Shown: piece by piece, positions 19,479-27,425 of the stretch
Numbering within the stretch: position 1 is the first letter of the stretch
Layout: each line of letters opens with the position of its first letter
Source: CBDBJK01 sp965206395
Lineage (GTDB): Bacteria > Chloroflexota > Dehalococcoidia > Lucifugimonadales > CATOSD01
Direction: 5' to 3'
NCBI GenBank assembly: GCA_965206395.1
Contig: CBDBJK010000036.1
Span: forward strand, 1 to 64,000
Length of the DNA stretch: 64,000 nucleotides
Program-made: the position numbers and the translations under genes
Notes under the pieces: generated by a model
What the model was told of the DNA's origin: nothing
What the model saw: the letters and a program-made list of their open reading frames with translations, nothing else
Database searches by the model: none

Positions 19479-19525
19479 AGCTTAACGAAATCTTCAGATT
19501 CTTAAGGGCTCCTTAATAATGTGGC
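19479..19525 (-). promoter_or_regulatory. Candidate displaced promoter/operator of the two-component operon
   Basis: Read on the minus strand, this AT-rich stretch contains CTTAAGAATCTGAAGATTTC followed by GTTAAG, resembling the spaced TTAAG-type half-sites bound by OmpR/PhoB-family regulators. It now lies 1.7 kb upstream of the response regulator because IS1380 copy C inserted at TTAA in between. Assignment is by position and pattern only. Confidence 0.35.
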
Positions 19526-19738
19526 CGGTACGGTTGCCAGGAGTCTTTCTGAACGCGTTGCTCCGCTTTGAGATGCAGAGCCTTAAACCCTATTTGCCAA
19601 CCTCGGCCATCACCGCGAGCAGGTTCTCATCAAGGTCGCGGAAGAATGCCATCCATAACTCGTAGGTGTCGGTGCTATGAATAATTTGGGGCTCGTGGAC
19701 GAACTCAACGCCGCGTGCCTTCAGGGTCTCGTAAGCTT

Positions 19739-21723
19739 GATTCCCTCGTAACAAGGCCTGTTTGAGATGAGCCCTGGCGTGCGAAGGTGGTCTGGAGCGG
19801 AGGAGGCCACGGGATGCCGGTTGCTGGCCTCACCGCCCTATCTGCTGCGCTCAGGACAAGCGTGATCCCGTTGCGGTACCCCTTCCGTGGCTCAGGGCAC
19901 CCGGTGGAAGTTGTGGAGCGGCGCCCTCATGCGGCCGCGACCGCAGGTACCGTCCCGACCGCCCGCTGAGCCGTGTCCTCCATCTCCACCAGGCGTGCAT
20001 GGACCATCCGCTTGAAGTTGCACGCCAACGCCTTCAGGTAGACGGCAAGCCGCACCCGACGGCCCCCTCGCACCCGCAAGCGCCCAAGCCCGTGGGCGCG
20101 CTTCAGCTCGGAGTTCGTTCCCTCGATACCAGCCCTTATGTCATACCGCTTGCACCACTCCTCGGTGGCCTCGGCCCTCCGGCGTCGCTCGATGTTCACC
20201 TTCACCAGGTCCGCCTTGAGGACGTAGGCCCCCGCACGCCGGTCCAGCTTCACTGGGCAACGGGATCGCAAGGGGCAGGGCTCGCATGTTGTCCCGGCAA
20301 AGTGGACCTCTACCCGCTCCGGCGCATCCTTCAGCTCGTACTCCTCGATGGACGGGTGGCCGGCGGGGCACACCGTGGCCTGCTCCCCTGTGACGTCGAT
20401 CTGAAAGTCCGCGGCGGTGAGCGGCGGTGGTCCGTCACCCTCTCCTTCGTGCGAGTTCCCCGGCGCCGACCCCGCCACCGGGCTCACCAGTTCCGTTCCC
20501 CGGCGCGAGGCTTCGAAGGCATTGCGGCCCGACCCATACGCCGTGTCGGCGAAGAGCTCGTCCGGTCGGACCTTCCGCTCCGCGAGCCCGTCAACGACCG
20601 GCACGCTCACGTCGGTGTCGCTCCCACTCGAGGGGGTCACCTCCACGTGGGTGATGAGCTGGGTGGCGTTCTCCTCGTGGCAGGTCTCCGCCACCTGCAC
20701 CTCGTACCCCTTCCCCTTGTGGCCGCTGTAGGTCACATCCGGGTCGTGGGGCGATTGCAGCGAGTCGGCGGACACCTGCTTCGGGTCCTTCAAGGCCACG
20801 GGCACCTTGCATTCCCCAGCATCGTCGTCATCGTCCCTGGGGCGCCCGTCCTGGTGTTTGCCCACATGGCACTGCTCCCGCAGCAGCCGCTCCAGCAGCC
20901 GGTACTCCTCCAGCTGGGCAGCAGTCGTGCCATGGAACCGGTCCACCAGCCGGTAGAGGTCCCGGGCACAGACCGAAAGGCGTCGCCGACCCTCCCCCGT
21001 GCGGGCGTCCTCGTAGTGGGTCGCCTCGTCTTCTTCCTTCAAATAGCGCCCTAGGAGGCCCTCCGGAACCCCAGGGCGAAGCTCTGGGTGCTCCCAGCGC
21101 AAGGCCCGCAGGAACAACCGCATCGTCTCACAGAACAGGCCCAGCCGGGTGAGTGTGGCGATGTTGCTCATGATGTGGGTGGAGTCCAGCCGTTGCTTTC
21201 CGGTGCGTATGCCCAGCGCCTGGATGATCCGGTCCGTGGTCTCCTGGAAAGCCAGCCGGCCACCGTCGTGCTGCATCAGGCGAACTCGGAAGTTGTGGAG
21301 GGTCTTCTGGGGCAGGTGGGTCTCCTCGATGTCTAGCCGCAGGGCGTGGTGCCAGAGCAGGTTGAACTCTAGCTGTTCCAGAGCTTCATCGTCGGTGAGG
21401 TTGAACATCTCTTTGAGGAGGTGGACCCCGAGGACGGTCTGCACCGCCCGGTTGGGACGGCCGTTGTCCACGCAGTACATGGGAGCAAAGCGCTCCTCGT
21501 CAATCAGGGGGAGCGCCTCGTTTCGGAAAACCTCGGCCCAACTTCTCTCCAGGCGCTTAGCCTTCTTCGGCGTCACCAGGAACTGGGACTGCCAGAGGCT
21601 CTCTTGCGGGTCTCGTATTCGGAACATCCTCCCCTCCCTCGGCTAGGCGCAGCGCCCACGACCTTTTATTACATTATCCCCACCTTGCCCCAGGCTGGCG
21701 AGGGGTTTTTACGAACAAATCAT
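19739..21723 (-). mobile_element. IS1182-family insertion sequence (intact)
   Basis: 1985 bp with related ends TGATTCCCTCGTAACAAGG (left) and TGATTTGTTCGTAAAAACC (right, reversed). GCTT occurs at both flanks (19735-19738 and 21724-21727), the likely target repeat. It interrupts the VOC gene between codons for SEA and YET. The transposase is uninterrupted. Confidence 0.85.
19927..21627 (-). CDS. IS1182-family transposase
   Basis: A 566-residue transposase. The N-terminal DUF772 region (NRAVQTVLGVHLLKEMFNLT) is followed by a DDE core: first Asp in KQRLDSTHIMSNIA, second in DELFADTAYGSGRN, Glu in DIRAGIEGTNSELKRAHGLG. A Cys-rich insert (CEPCPLRSRCPV) near residue 470 is typical of the family. 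No disruption is seen, making this one of the few intact transposases in the window. Confidence 0.93.
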   Translation of the reverse strand: MFRIRDPQESLWQSQFLVTPKKAKRLERSWAEVFRNEALPLIDEERFAPMYCVDNGRPNRAVQTVLGVHLLKEMFNLTDDEALEQLEFNLLWHHALRLDIEETHLPQKTLHNFRVRLMQHDGGRLAFQETTDRIIQALGIRTGKQRLDSTHIMSNIATLTRLGLFCETMRLFLRALRWEHPELRPGVPEGLLGRYLKEEDEATHYEDARTGEGRRRLSVCARDLYRLVDRFHGTTAAQLEEYRLLERLLREQCHVGKHQDGRPRDDDDDAGECKVPVALKDPKQVSADSLQSPHDPDVTYSGHKGKGYEVQVAETCHEENATQLITHVEVTPSSGSDTDVSVPVVDGLAERKVRPDELFADTAYGSGRNAFEASRRGTELVSPVAGSAPGNSHEGEGDGPPPLTAADFQIDVTGEQATVCPAGHPSIEEYELKDAPERVEVHFAGTTCEPCPLRSRCPVKLDRRAGAYVLKADLVKVNIERRRRAEATEEWCKRYDIRAGIEGTNSELKRAHGLGRLRVRGGRRVRLAVYLKALACNFKRMVHARLVEMEDTAQRAVGTVPAVAAA

Positions 21724-21918
21724 GCTTCTGAGACATCGGGCACGGTGAAGTAGATGGGGCGGCCGCGGCCAGGCGGCTCTTCGCTCTCCGGTTCAGGCGC
21801 CGTCAACATCAGCCGAACGCCGGCGCAGTCGAAGAAAGCCAGCCCGGGCGGGGCACGGAAAAGGAACTTCATTCCCAGCACGTCACGATAGAACGCCGTT
21901 GCCCGAGCAATTCAGGCC

Positions 21919-22083
21919 TTGATTCTCTCGTAAAAAGTCTGTGCAGGTCGAATTAGAACGAACGTACCCGCGCTTGGGTACAATATACAGTCTCTGTTCC
22001 GTATACTACCCCAACATACGGTAGCGCTCAGATGTGCTAAATCGCTGGAACTTCCTCAAAACGGGTTTTTACGAGGGAATCAA
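21919..22083. mobile_element. 165-bp MITE-like element with IS1182-type ends
   Basis: Terminal inverted repeats TTGATTCTCTCGTAAAAA and its near-complement TTTTTACGAGGGAATCAA bound 165 bp without an open frame. The ends closely match those of the neighbouring IS1182 element, so it could be mobilised by that transposase. GCC flanks both sides. It lies within the start region of the VOC gene. Confidence 0.6.
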
Positions 22084-22172
22084 GCCTTGACACAACCTGT
22101 GTGGAATGCTAATATTTTGCACGATGTCCACTCTGGGAGTGGAAGATTTGCGTCGGCCAAGGGAGGAATTGT

Positions 22173-22955
22173 ATGTTGGACCGTCCGTCTAGCGCAGTAA
22201 AGAAATCGGTAGTTATGCGCGTCGGTGCCTTGTTGGCAATGATGGCGATTTTGGTGCTATCCAATCCCGCACCGAGCGGAATCTTTGCGCACCCGCACGA
22301 TACCGGGCAGACGCACGAAGACATAAACGTAGCCGCCGACACCGTTGACCACATCCACATCCACTACGCCGAGAACGGCACGGGTGAGGTGCGGGACTTC
22401 GACTCGGAGGACCCCGAGGGCTCCAGGATCGAGTGGAACGTGAGGGGGGTCGACGCCGCCGACTTCGACATCGACGGTTCAACCGGCGTGCTCACCTTCA
22501 TGGCGTCGCCCGACTACGAGAACCCGACGGACCGGGGCCTCAACCTGAACCCTGATGACGCTGGTGATAACGATTTCGACGACGAAGGCGAATTCAAACC
22601 CGGTGACAACAACTACCAGATAACGGTGAGCGCCACCGAGATGAGGGCTGTGCCAGATGCCCCCCTTCCGGCCAAGAGGACTGACCTCCACCTCACGGTG
22701 GTTGTCGGAAACGCGGATGACACCGGTGAGCTGACCCTGCAGTGGCTGCAGCCCGAGGTTACCGTCGCGATAGGCACCACCCTGACCGACCCGGACGGCG
22801 ACACCTCCGACCCCACGTGGACGTGGTACATCTCCAAGGCTGACCGCCCCGTGATCGGCGTGGTTTCCCATTGGAACCGAGTAGCAAATCAAGACACTGC
22901 GTCCTATATCCCCGTAGCGGCAAATGAAGGCAGCTACCTGTGGGTCCATGTCTGA
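22173..22955 (+). CDS. Cadherin-like protein, N-terminal fragment
   Basis: 260 residues with a signal peptide (basic start, hydrophobic VGALLAMMAILVLSNPAPS, cleavage probably after the following IFA) and one complete cadherin-like module. The module has FDSEDPEGSRIEWNVRG, FDIDGSTGVLTFM and DYENPTDRG. It ends at a premature TGA; sequence beyond it continues the domain (YTDPQGTAK) in another frame. ATG 22173 follows a GGGAGGAA site. Confidence 0.7.
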   Translation: MLDRPSSAVKKSVVMRVGALLAMMAILVLSNPAPSGIFAHPHDTGQTHEDINVAADTVDHIHIHYAENGTGEVRDFDSEDPEGSRIEWNVRGVDAADFDIDGSTGVLTFMASPDYENPTDRGLNLNPDDAGDNDFDDEGEFKPGDNNYQITVSATEMRAVPDAPLPAKRTDLHLTVVVGNADDTGELTLQWLQPEVTVAIGTTLTDPDGDTSDPTWTWYISKADRPVIGVVSHWNRVANQDTASYIPVAANEGSYLWVHV

Positions 22956-23461
22956 ATATACGGATCCGCAAGGTACCGCCAAGGACCGCGGATGCGAAAT
23001 CCATGAACCCGGTGCGGGCCGCGGTGTCCTCTGGCGCGAACGCCTCCCCCGACTTCCAGGATGACACGGACACTAGGACGGTGCCCGAGAGCACGGCCGT
23101 GGGCGACCCCGTGGGCGCCCCGGTTACGGCCACTGATACGGACAACGACACACTGACCTACGAGTTGGACGACGACGCCGATTCCGCCAATACCCTCGTC
23201 GCTGCCAGCGATTTGCAGTTCTTCGATATAGACATGGAGACAGGTCAGATCGCGGTGGCGCAAAGAGCTGGACTACGACGCGGTTGGACAAGGCCGCGCA
23301 GCCGGCGCCGTGGCTGGAACGTACACGGTAATCGTCAGGGCCACGGACCCTTCCGGCTTGGCCGACAATATCACGGTTACCATCACGGCCGGAAACGTGA
23401 ACGAAGACCCGGTAGTGACCGGACGGGCGGAGCTCAGCGTCGAATGAGGGATCACCGATGA
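22940..23461 (+). CDS. Cadherin-like protein fragment 2
   Basis: The informative part is TVPESTAVGDPVGAPVTATD to FFDIDMETGQIAVAQ, a cadherin-like module. After about 23265 the true frame shifts to KELDYDAVGQGRAAGAVAG and TYTVIVRATDPSGLADNITV. The remaining residues of this open frame are therefore off-frame. The start codon is artificial. Confidence 0.45.
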   Translation: MGPCLNIRIRKVPPRTADAKSMNPVRAAVSSGANASPDFQDDTDTRTVPESTAVGDPVGAPVTATDTDNDTLTYELDDDADSANTLVAASDLQFFDIDMETGQIAVAQRAGLRRGWTRPRSRRRGWNVHGNRQGHGPFRLGRQYHGYHHGRKRERRPGSDRTGGAQRRMRDHR

Positions 23462-23537
23462 CGGATACGTCGTCCGTCTTCCCGATGCTCCCGGTATAGA
23501 TCGAAGGCCCGATCCAACCAATCAGCAAAACGAGTAC

Positions 23538-24272
23538 GTGTACGAAGACCCGGACCACCTCGACTCCATTGCCAGGTGGACCCTGGAGGGAGACGACGCG
23601 GGCGCCTTCGATCACAGCGGAAGGTTTGAGCCGCGCTATCTCCAGTTCAAGGTGGCGCCCGACTACGAAAATCCGACCGACATGAACAGGGACAACGTCT
23701 ATGAGGTGACCCTCGTAGCCACGGACACCGATCCCCTCAGGACCGGCGCCGGCATCGGCAAGGTAAACGTATGGCTAACCGTCACCAACGTCGAGGAAGT
23801 GGGGATGGTGGTGTTTGCGGAGGGGGAGACGGCTTACGTCGACGAGATGCTGGTTGCGGAGGTGCAGGACCCCGATGACAAGGGCGGCGACTTGGGTGAG
23901 CCCCACCAGGGCGTCCACATCGTCAGCTGGCAGTGGTCCAGGTCCCTCACTGAGGCGCCGCCGGACACTTTTAAAGACATAGACGGCGCCACGACAAACA
24001 GGTACACGTCCATTAACGGTGACAGGGGCTACTACCTGCGGGCAACGGCAACATACACCGACCCGCACAGCGACGCAGACGATCCGGAGACGATGGCAGA
24101 CGAACGCATTGCCACCACGCCGCAAGATAACCCTTCGCTGAGGACCGTGATGGCGACAACGGAATTCGCGGTGAGGGTGGCGCCCGACCCAGGAAGCGTA
24201 CCCACCTTCGCTGAGGCGGAGGACGGCCCAGTGACCAGATCTGTGGCCGAAGACGCTGTGTCCCGGCGATGA
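23538..24272 (+). CDS. Cadherin-like protein fragment 3
   Basis: 244 residues in the same frame as the upstream KELDYD segment, separated from it only by the TGA at 23445. It contains WTLEGDDAGAF, DYENPTDMNRDNVYEVTLV and an SWQWSRS-type Ig-like module. It ends where a one-base change turns AEDAVPGDDVGEPV into AEDAVSRR and a stop. Confidence 0.55.
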   Translation: MYEDPDHLDSIARWTLEGDDAGAFDHSGRFEPRYLQFKVAPDYENPTDMNRDNVYEVTLVATDTDPLRTGAGIGKVNVWLTVTNVEEVGMVVFAEGETAYVDEMLVAEVQDPDDKGGDLGEPHQGVHIVSWQWSRSLTEAPPDTFKDIDGATTNRYTSINGDRGYYLRATATYTDPHSDADDPETMADERIATTPQDNPSLRTVMATTEFAVRVAPDPGSVPTFAEAEDGPVTRSVAEDAVSRR

Positions 24273-24350
24273 CGTCGGCGAGCCGGTCAAGGCCAGTGGC
24301 GGCGTGACCTACACGCTGGAGCGGGCCTGACGCCGAGCATTTCGACATCA

Positions 24351-24836
24351 TTGAGCGACAGCGGTCAGATCAAGGTGGGCGCAGATACGAGCTTCGACTA
24401 CGACGACCCCGAAATACCGAACACCTACCGGGTCACCGTTAAGGTCGAGGTCGCGGGCGGCGACGCAAACCAAAAGGCCGAAGTCGATGTGGTCATCATG
24501 GTCACCGGCGTCAACGAACTCCCGGTGATCACGGATGAGGACGTCGACGAGGCCCCAATGGTTGCGATAATGTACCCCGAGATCGATGAAGACGACGCGC
24601 CGAATACGGCGGCCGTAGCCACCTACGTGGGGACCGACCCCGAGGGCGCCACGATCAGCTGGGACCTGAGAGGCGCCGACGCCTCCTTCTTCACCATCAA
24701 CGGCGGCGTGCTCCAGTTCGTGAACTCGCCGGACTTCGAGGACCCGAAGGACAGGTCGGGCGACAACACGGCTACACCCAAGGCCGAGGGTACGCCTGAC
24801 GACACGTCTGACAACACGTATACGCGTAGTCATTAG
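24351..24836 (+). CDS. Cadherin-like protein fragment 4
   Basis: 161 residues beginning at SDSGQIKVGADTSFDYDDPE, including VDVVIMVTGVNELPVITDED and ISWDLRGADASFF modules. The frame is lost near 24828, where NTYTR should continue into VVIRAIASRASDDTGPAEAV in the frame of the next fragment. The first codon is not a natural start. Confidence 0.5.
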   Translation: MSDSGQIKVGADTSFDYDDPEIPNTYRVTVKVEVAGGDANQKAEVDVVIMVTGVNELPVITDEDVDEAPMVAIMYPEIDEDDAPNTAAVATYVGTDPEGATISWDLRGADASFFTINGGVLQFVNSPDFEDPKDRSGDNTATPKAEGTPDDTSDNTYTRSH

Positions 24837-24882
24837 GGCCATCGCCAGCAGGGCCTCCGACGACACCGGCCCAGCTGAGGCA

Positions 24883-27291
24883 GTGGATACGCGAGTGGAC
24901 GTCACCGTCACCAACGTGGATGAGGACGGTGAGGTGGTCATTTCATCGCTGCAGCCTGAGATTGCGATCCCGATAATGGCCAGCCTGACCGATCCGGATG
25001 GAGGCTTCACCAGCGTCGCCTGGCAGTGGGAAGTCTCCAAAGTCGCGGCGAATGTCCTTGACATTGACGTAGATGACCATTGGGGAGATGCCCCTGGAGC
25101 CGCGACCGGCGAGAGCTATACGCCGGAGGATACAGCAACTGTAGGCAGGTTCCTGCGGGTAACGGCGAGGTATACGGACGAAGCGGGCGATGACCCAAAG
25201 ATGGCGCGGATGATGTCGGCCAACCCGGTGCAGGCGAAGGGCCTCGGCGCAAAGAACCAGTCCCCTGACTTTGTGGGTGAAAAGGTCGAGCGAACTGTGG
25301 CGGAGACCGCTGCCGTGGGCGATGACGTCCCCGGTCCGGTTGTGGCCACGGTGAGGGCCCCCTCCTCCACAGATATACTGACCTACGGGCTGCGCGCTTT
25401 CACTACTGAGGACGTCGGCGACACCGGCCTTGATAATCCGGTCGCCGCGGTCGCCACGGTCGACCTTGCCTCCTTCGACATTGAGCAGGCGTCGGGACAG
25501 ATCACCGTGGCGCGAAAGTTGAACTTCGAGAGAGGAAAGGTTACGGACGATCCGAGCACTGCGAACGATGGAAAATACGTCGTGGTCGTAGAGGTCTTTG
25601 ATCCCAGCGCGAACGCGGACGCCGATCCCACCATCGGGTACGACTTCATCGTTGTGGTCATCACGGCCGAAGACGAGAACGAAGACCCGGTGTTGTCGGG
25701 ACGGCCGGAGTTGACCATCGACGAGATTGACAGCGGCGCCGCGGACACCGACAACCCGGACTTTGTCGGGAACCCAGAACCAATAGGACAAGACCCCGCA
25801 GTCGCAACCGTAAACGTCTACAACGTGGTTGACGAAGACCGCCGGGCCGCTACCAATGAGTGGAGCCTGGAGGGAGAGGACGCCGGTGAGTTCCAGCTTA
25901 TCGGTAACGTAGGACGCACCCTCGTCTTCAGGAACCAGCCGGACTACGAAACCCCGGCTGACGCTAACGGGGACAACGTCTACAAGGTGACGATCGTGAC
26001 CCTTGACGGCCACGGCGGGCGCGGCGAGTTCGACGTGTGCATAGCCGTCATGAACATCAATGAGGAAGGAAAGATAACGCTGCGCGATGAGGACGGCAAC
26101 GAGTTGACCCAGCCCTATGCCCATGGAGCCATAACCGCCGATTTGACCGACCCGGATGGGGGAGTCACCGGCGTCATCTGGAAGTGGGAAAGGTCCGAAG
26201 ACGATCCGCCCACCGGCGGTGACCCCACTGCCATAGTTCCTCCCGCCACCAGCGATGCCTACACGCCGACCAACAACGACACGGGCTACTTCCTGAGTGT
26301 CATGGCGACCTACATGGACGCGAAGAACGATACGAATGACGCGATCGCCCGCACGGCGGAGATGACAGCGGCGCATGCGGTGCTGGAGGTGGAAGACCAA
26401 CAGCGGACGCCGGAGTTCTCGGAGGCGACCGCAACGCGGATGGTGGCCGAAAACGCGCCTTCCACCACCTTCGTCGGCGACAACCTGCCTCTGGCCATGG
26501 ACCCCGACGACCCGACAGGGATGAGCCTAAAGTACACCCTGGAGGATAGCGATAACGACAGCGGAGACACGGCGTTCTTCGAGCTCCTGTCGACTGATTC
26601 CACGCAGATAAGGGTGAAGCTGCATGACATGGGCCATGACCTGGACCATGAGGATGAGGACAGGAACGGCGTGTACGAGGTGGTCCTGAAAGTCACGGAC
26701 GACTCCGAGTTGGTGGACACCATCACGGTGACCATCACGGTGACGGACAGGAACGAGGCCCCGTCGACGCCGATGGAGGCCAGCGACGACGCCCCGACGA
26801 CGCCCGCAAACAACGCACCTGAGTTCCCCACTACGGAGGACGGCGCAAGGAGCGTGGCCGAGAACACCGCCGCCGGTGAGAACATCGGCGCCCCGGTCGA
26901 GGCCACGGACGCGGACGCCGGCGACACGCTCACCTACACGCTGGGCGGCACTGACATGGCCTCGTTCGACATAGACTCGGCCTCCGGCCAGCTGATGACC
27001 AAGGCGGCCCTGGACTACGAGGCCCCGGCGGACGCCGATACGGACAACGCTTACGAGGTTACCGTCACAGCCAGTGACGGCAACACCGCAGACGACGCCA
27101 CAATCGATGTGACCATCACAGTCACCGACGTGCCCGAGGGTTCCGAGCTCAGCCCGTACGACACTGACAATAGCGGGGTGATCGAGGGTCCCGAGGTCAT
27201 CCAAGCCGTAAAGGATTACTTTGCCGGCACGATTACCGGAGCTGAGGTGATAGAGGTTGTCAAGCTCTACTTCGCCGGCGGGTCCAGTTAG
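24883..27291 (+). CDS. Cadherin-repeat protein, long C-terminal fragment with EF-hand-like end
   Basis: 802 uninterrupted residues containing about six cadherin-like modules, very rich in Asp (likely Ca-binding). The last module (SVAENTAAGENIGAPVEATD) is followed by YDTDNSGVIEGPEVIQAVKD and then TGAEVIEVVKLYFAG. The first of these has a DxDxSG EF-hand loop and a dockerin-like helix pair. This terminus is likely a docking or surface-attachment element. The reading frame continues the upstream fragments after a frameshift; the apparent start is internal. Confidence 0.65.
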   Translation: MDTRVDVTVTNVDEDGEVVISSLQPEIAIPIMASLTDPDGGFTSVAWQWEVSKVAANVLDIDVDDHWGDAPGAATGESYTPEDTATVGRFLRVTARYTDEAGDDPKMARMMSANPVQAKGLGAKNQSPDFVGEKVERTVAETAAVGDDVPGPVVATVRAPSSTDILTYGLRAFTTEDVGDTGLDNPVAAVATVDLASFDIEQASGQITVARKLNFERGKVTDDPSTANDGKYVVVVEVFDPSANADADPTIGYDFIVVVITAEDENEDPVLSGRPELTIDEIDSGAADTDNPDFVGNPEPIGQDPAVATVNVYNVVDEDRRAATNEWSLEGEDAGEFQLIGNVGRTLVFRNQPDYETPADANGDNVYKVTIVTLDGHGGRGEFDVCIAVMNINEEGKITLRDEDGNELTQPYAHGAITADLTDPDGGVTGVIWKWERSEDDPPTGGDPTAIVPPATSDAYTPTNNDTGYFLSVMATYMDAKNDTNDAIARTAEMTAAHAVLEVEDQQRTPEFSEATATRMVAENAPSTTFVGDNLPLAMDPDDPTGMSLKYTLEDSDNDSGDTAFFELLSTDSTQIRVKLHDMGHDLDHEDEDRNGVYEVVLKVTDDSELVDTITVTITVTDRNEAPSTPMEASDDAPTTPANNAPEFPTTEDGARSVAENTAAGENIGAPVEATDADAGDTLTYTLGGTDMASFDIDSASGQLMTKAALDYEAPADADTDNAYEVTVTASDGNTADDATIDVTITVTDVPEGSELSPYDTDNSGVIEGPEVIQAVKDYFAGTITGAEVIEVVKLYFAGGSS

Positions 27292-27323
27292 CCCGATCGG
27301 CTGGGGATGTTAGGAAAAGAAGT

Positions 27324-27382
27324 CCGGTTTGCTCGGATGGTGATGCGGAGGCAACCCTCCGCTAGCCATCCGAGCAAACCGG
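27324..27382. terminator. Long perfect hairpin between the cadherin and collagen-like genes
   Basis: A 17-bp perfect outer stem (CCGGTTTGCTCGGATGG at 27324-27340 with its complement 27366-27382) encloses a second 7-bp stem (GCGGAGG/CCTCCGC). A partial third copy of the outer arm (AAGCAAACCGGACC) follows at about 27394-27407. There is no T-run, so it is not a classic intrinsic terminator. It could protect the upstream mRNA 3' end or act in the 5' leader of the next gene. Confidence 0.55.
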
Positions 27383-27425
27383 TAGCTATATCCAAGCAAA
27401 CCGGACCAATAAAAGGAGAAAAAGC

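Larger units (their letters stand above)
19590..22122 (-). pseudogene. VOC-family (glyoxalase/bleomycin-resistance fold) gene split by two insertions
   Basis: Three pieces on the minus strand read as one ~115-residue protein. The start is at about GTG 22122 (VQNISIP), followed by a 165-bp MITE-like insert. The middle piece 21724-21918 reads IARATAFYRDVLGMKFLF, then LAFFDCAGVRLMLTAPEPES and IYFTVPDVSEA. The IS1182 element follows, and the last piece 19590-19738 reads AYETLKARGVEFVHEPQI and ELWMAFFRDLDENLLAVMAE. These are the paired beta-alpha-beta-beta-beta modules of VOC proteins, including the metal-site Glu in the last strand. The substrate is not predictable. Confidence 0.75.
22173..27291 (+). 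pseudogene. Giant secreted cadherin-repeat protein, broken by frameshifts
   Basis: Taken together the frames encode about 1,700 residues: a signal peptide, a series of cadherin-like modules and a C-terminal EF-hand/dockerin-like segment. Each module repeats a V-x-E-N-x-A-x-G core, YTL..D, F.ID..SGQ and DYE.P.D.D..N.Y.VTV..D. At least five frame changes (near 22953, 23265, 24260, 24330 and 24830) and a TGA at 23445 interrupt it. Ca-dependent cadherin modules mediate adhesion or surface-layer assembly in other bacteria. The number of indels in one gene suggests either decay or sequence errors in a repetitive gene; each fragment is listed separately. Confidence 0.75.

Noticed and set aside
19999..21054. 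351-codon plus-strand frame inside the IS1182 element
   Set aside because: Antisense to an intact transposase with all catalytic blocks.
24943..26400. 485-codon minus-strand frame in the cadherin gene
   Set aside because: Shadow of Asp/Thr-rich cadherin modules on the plus strand.
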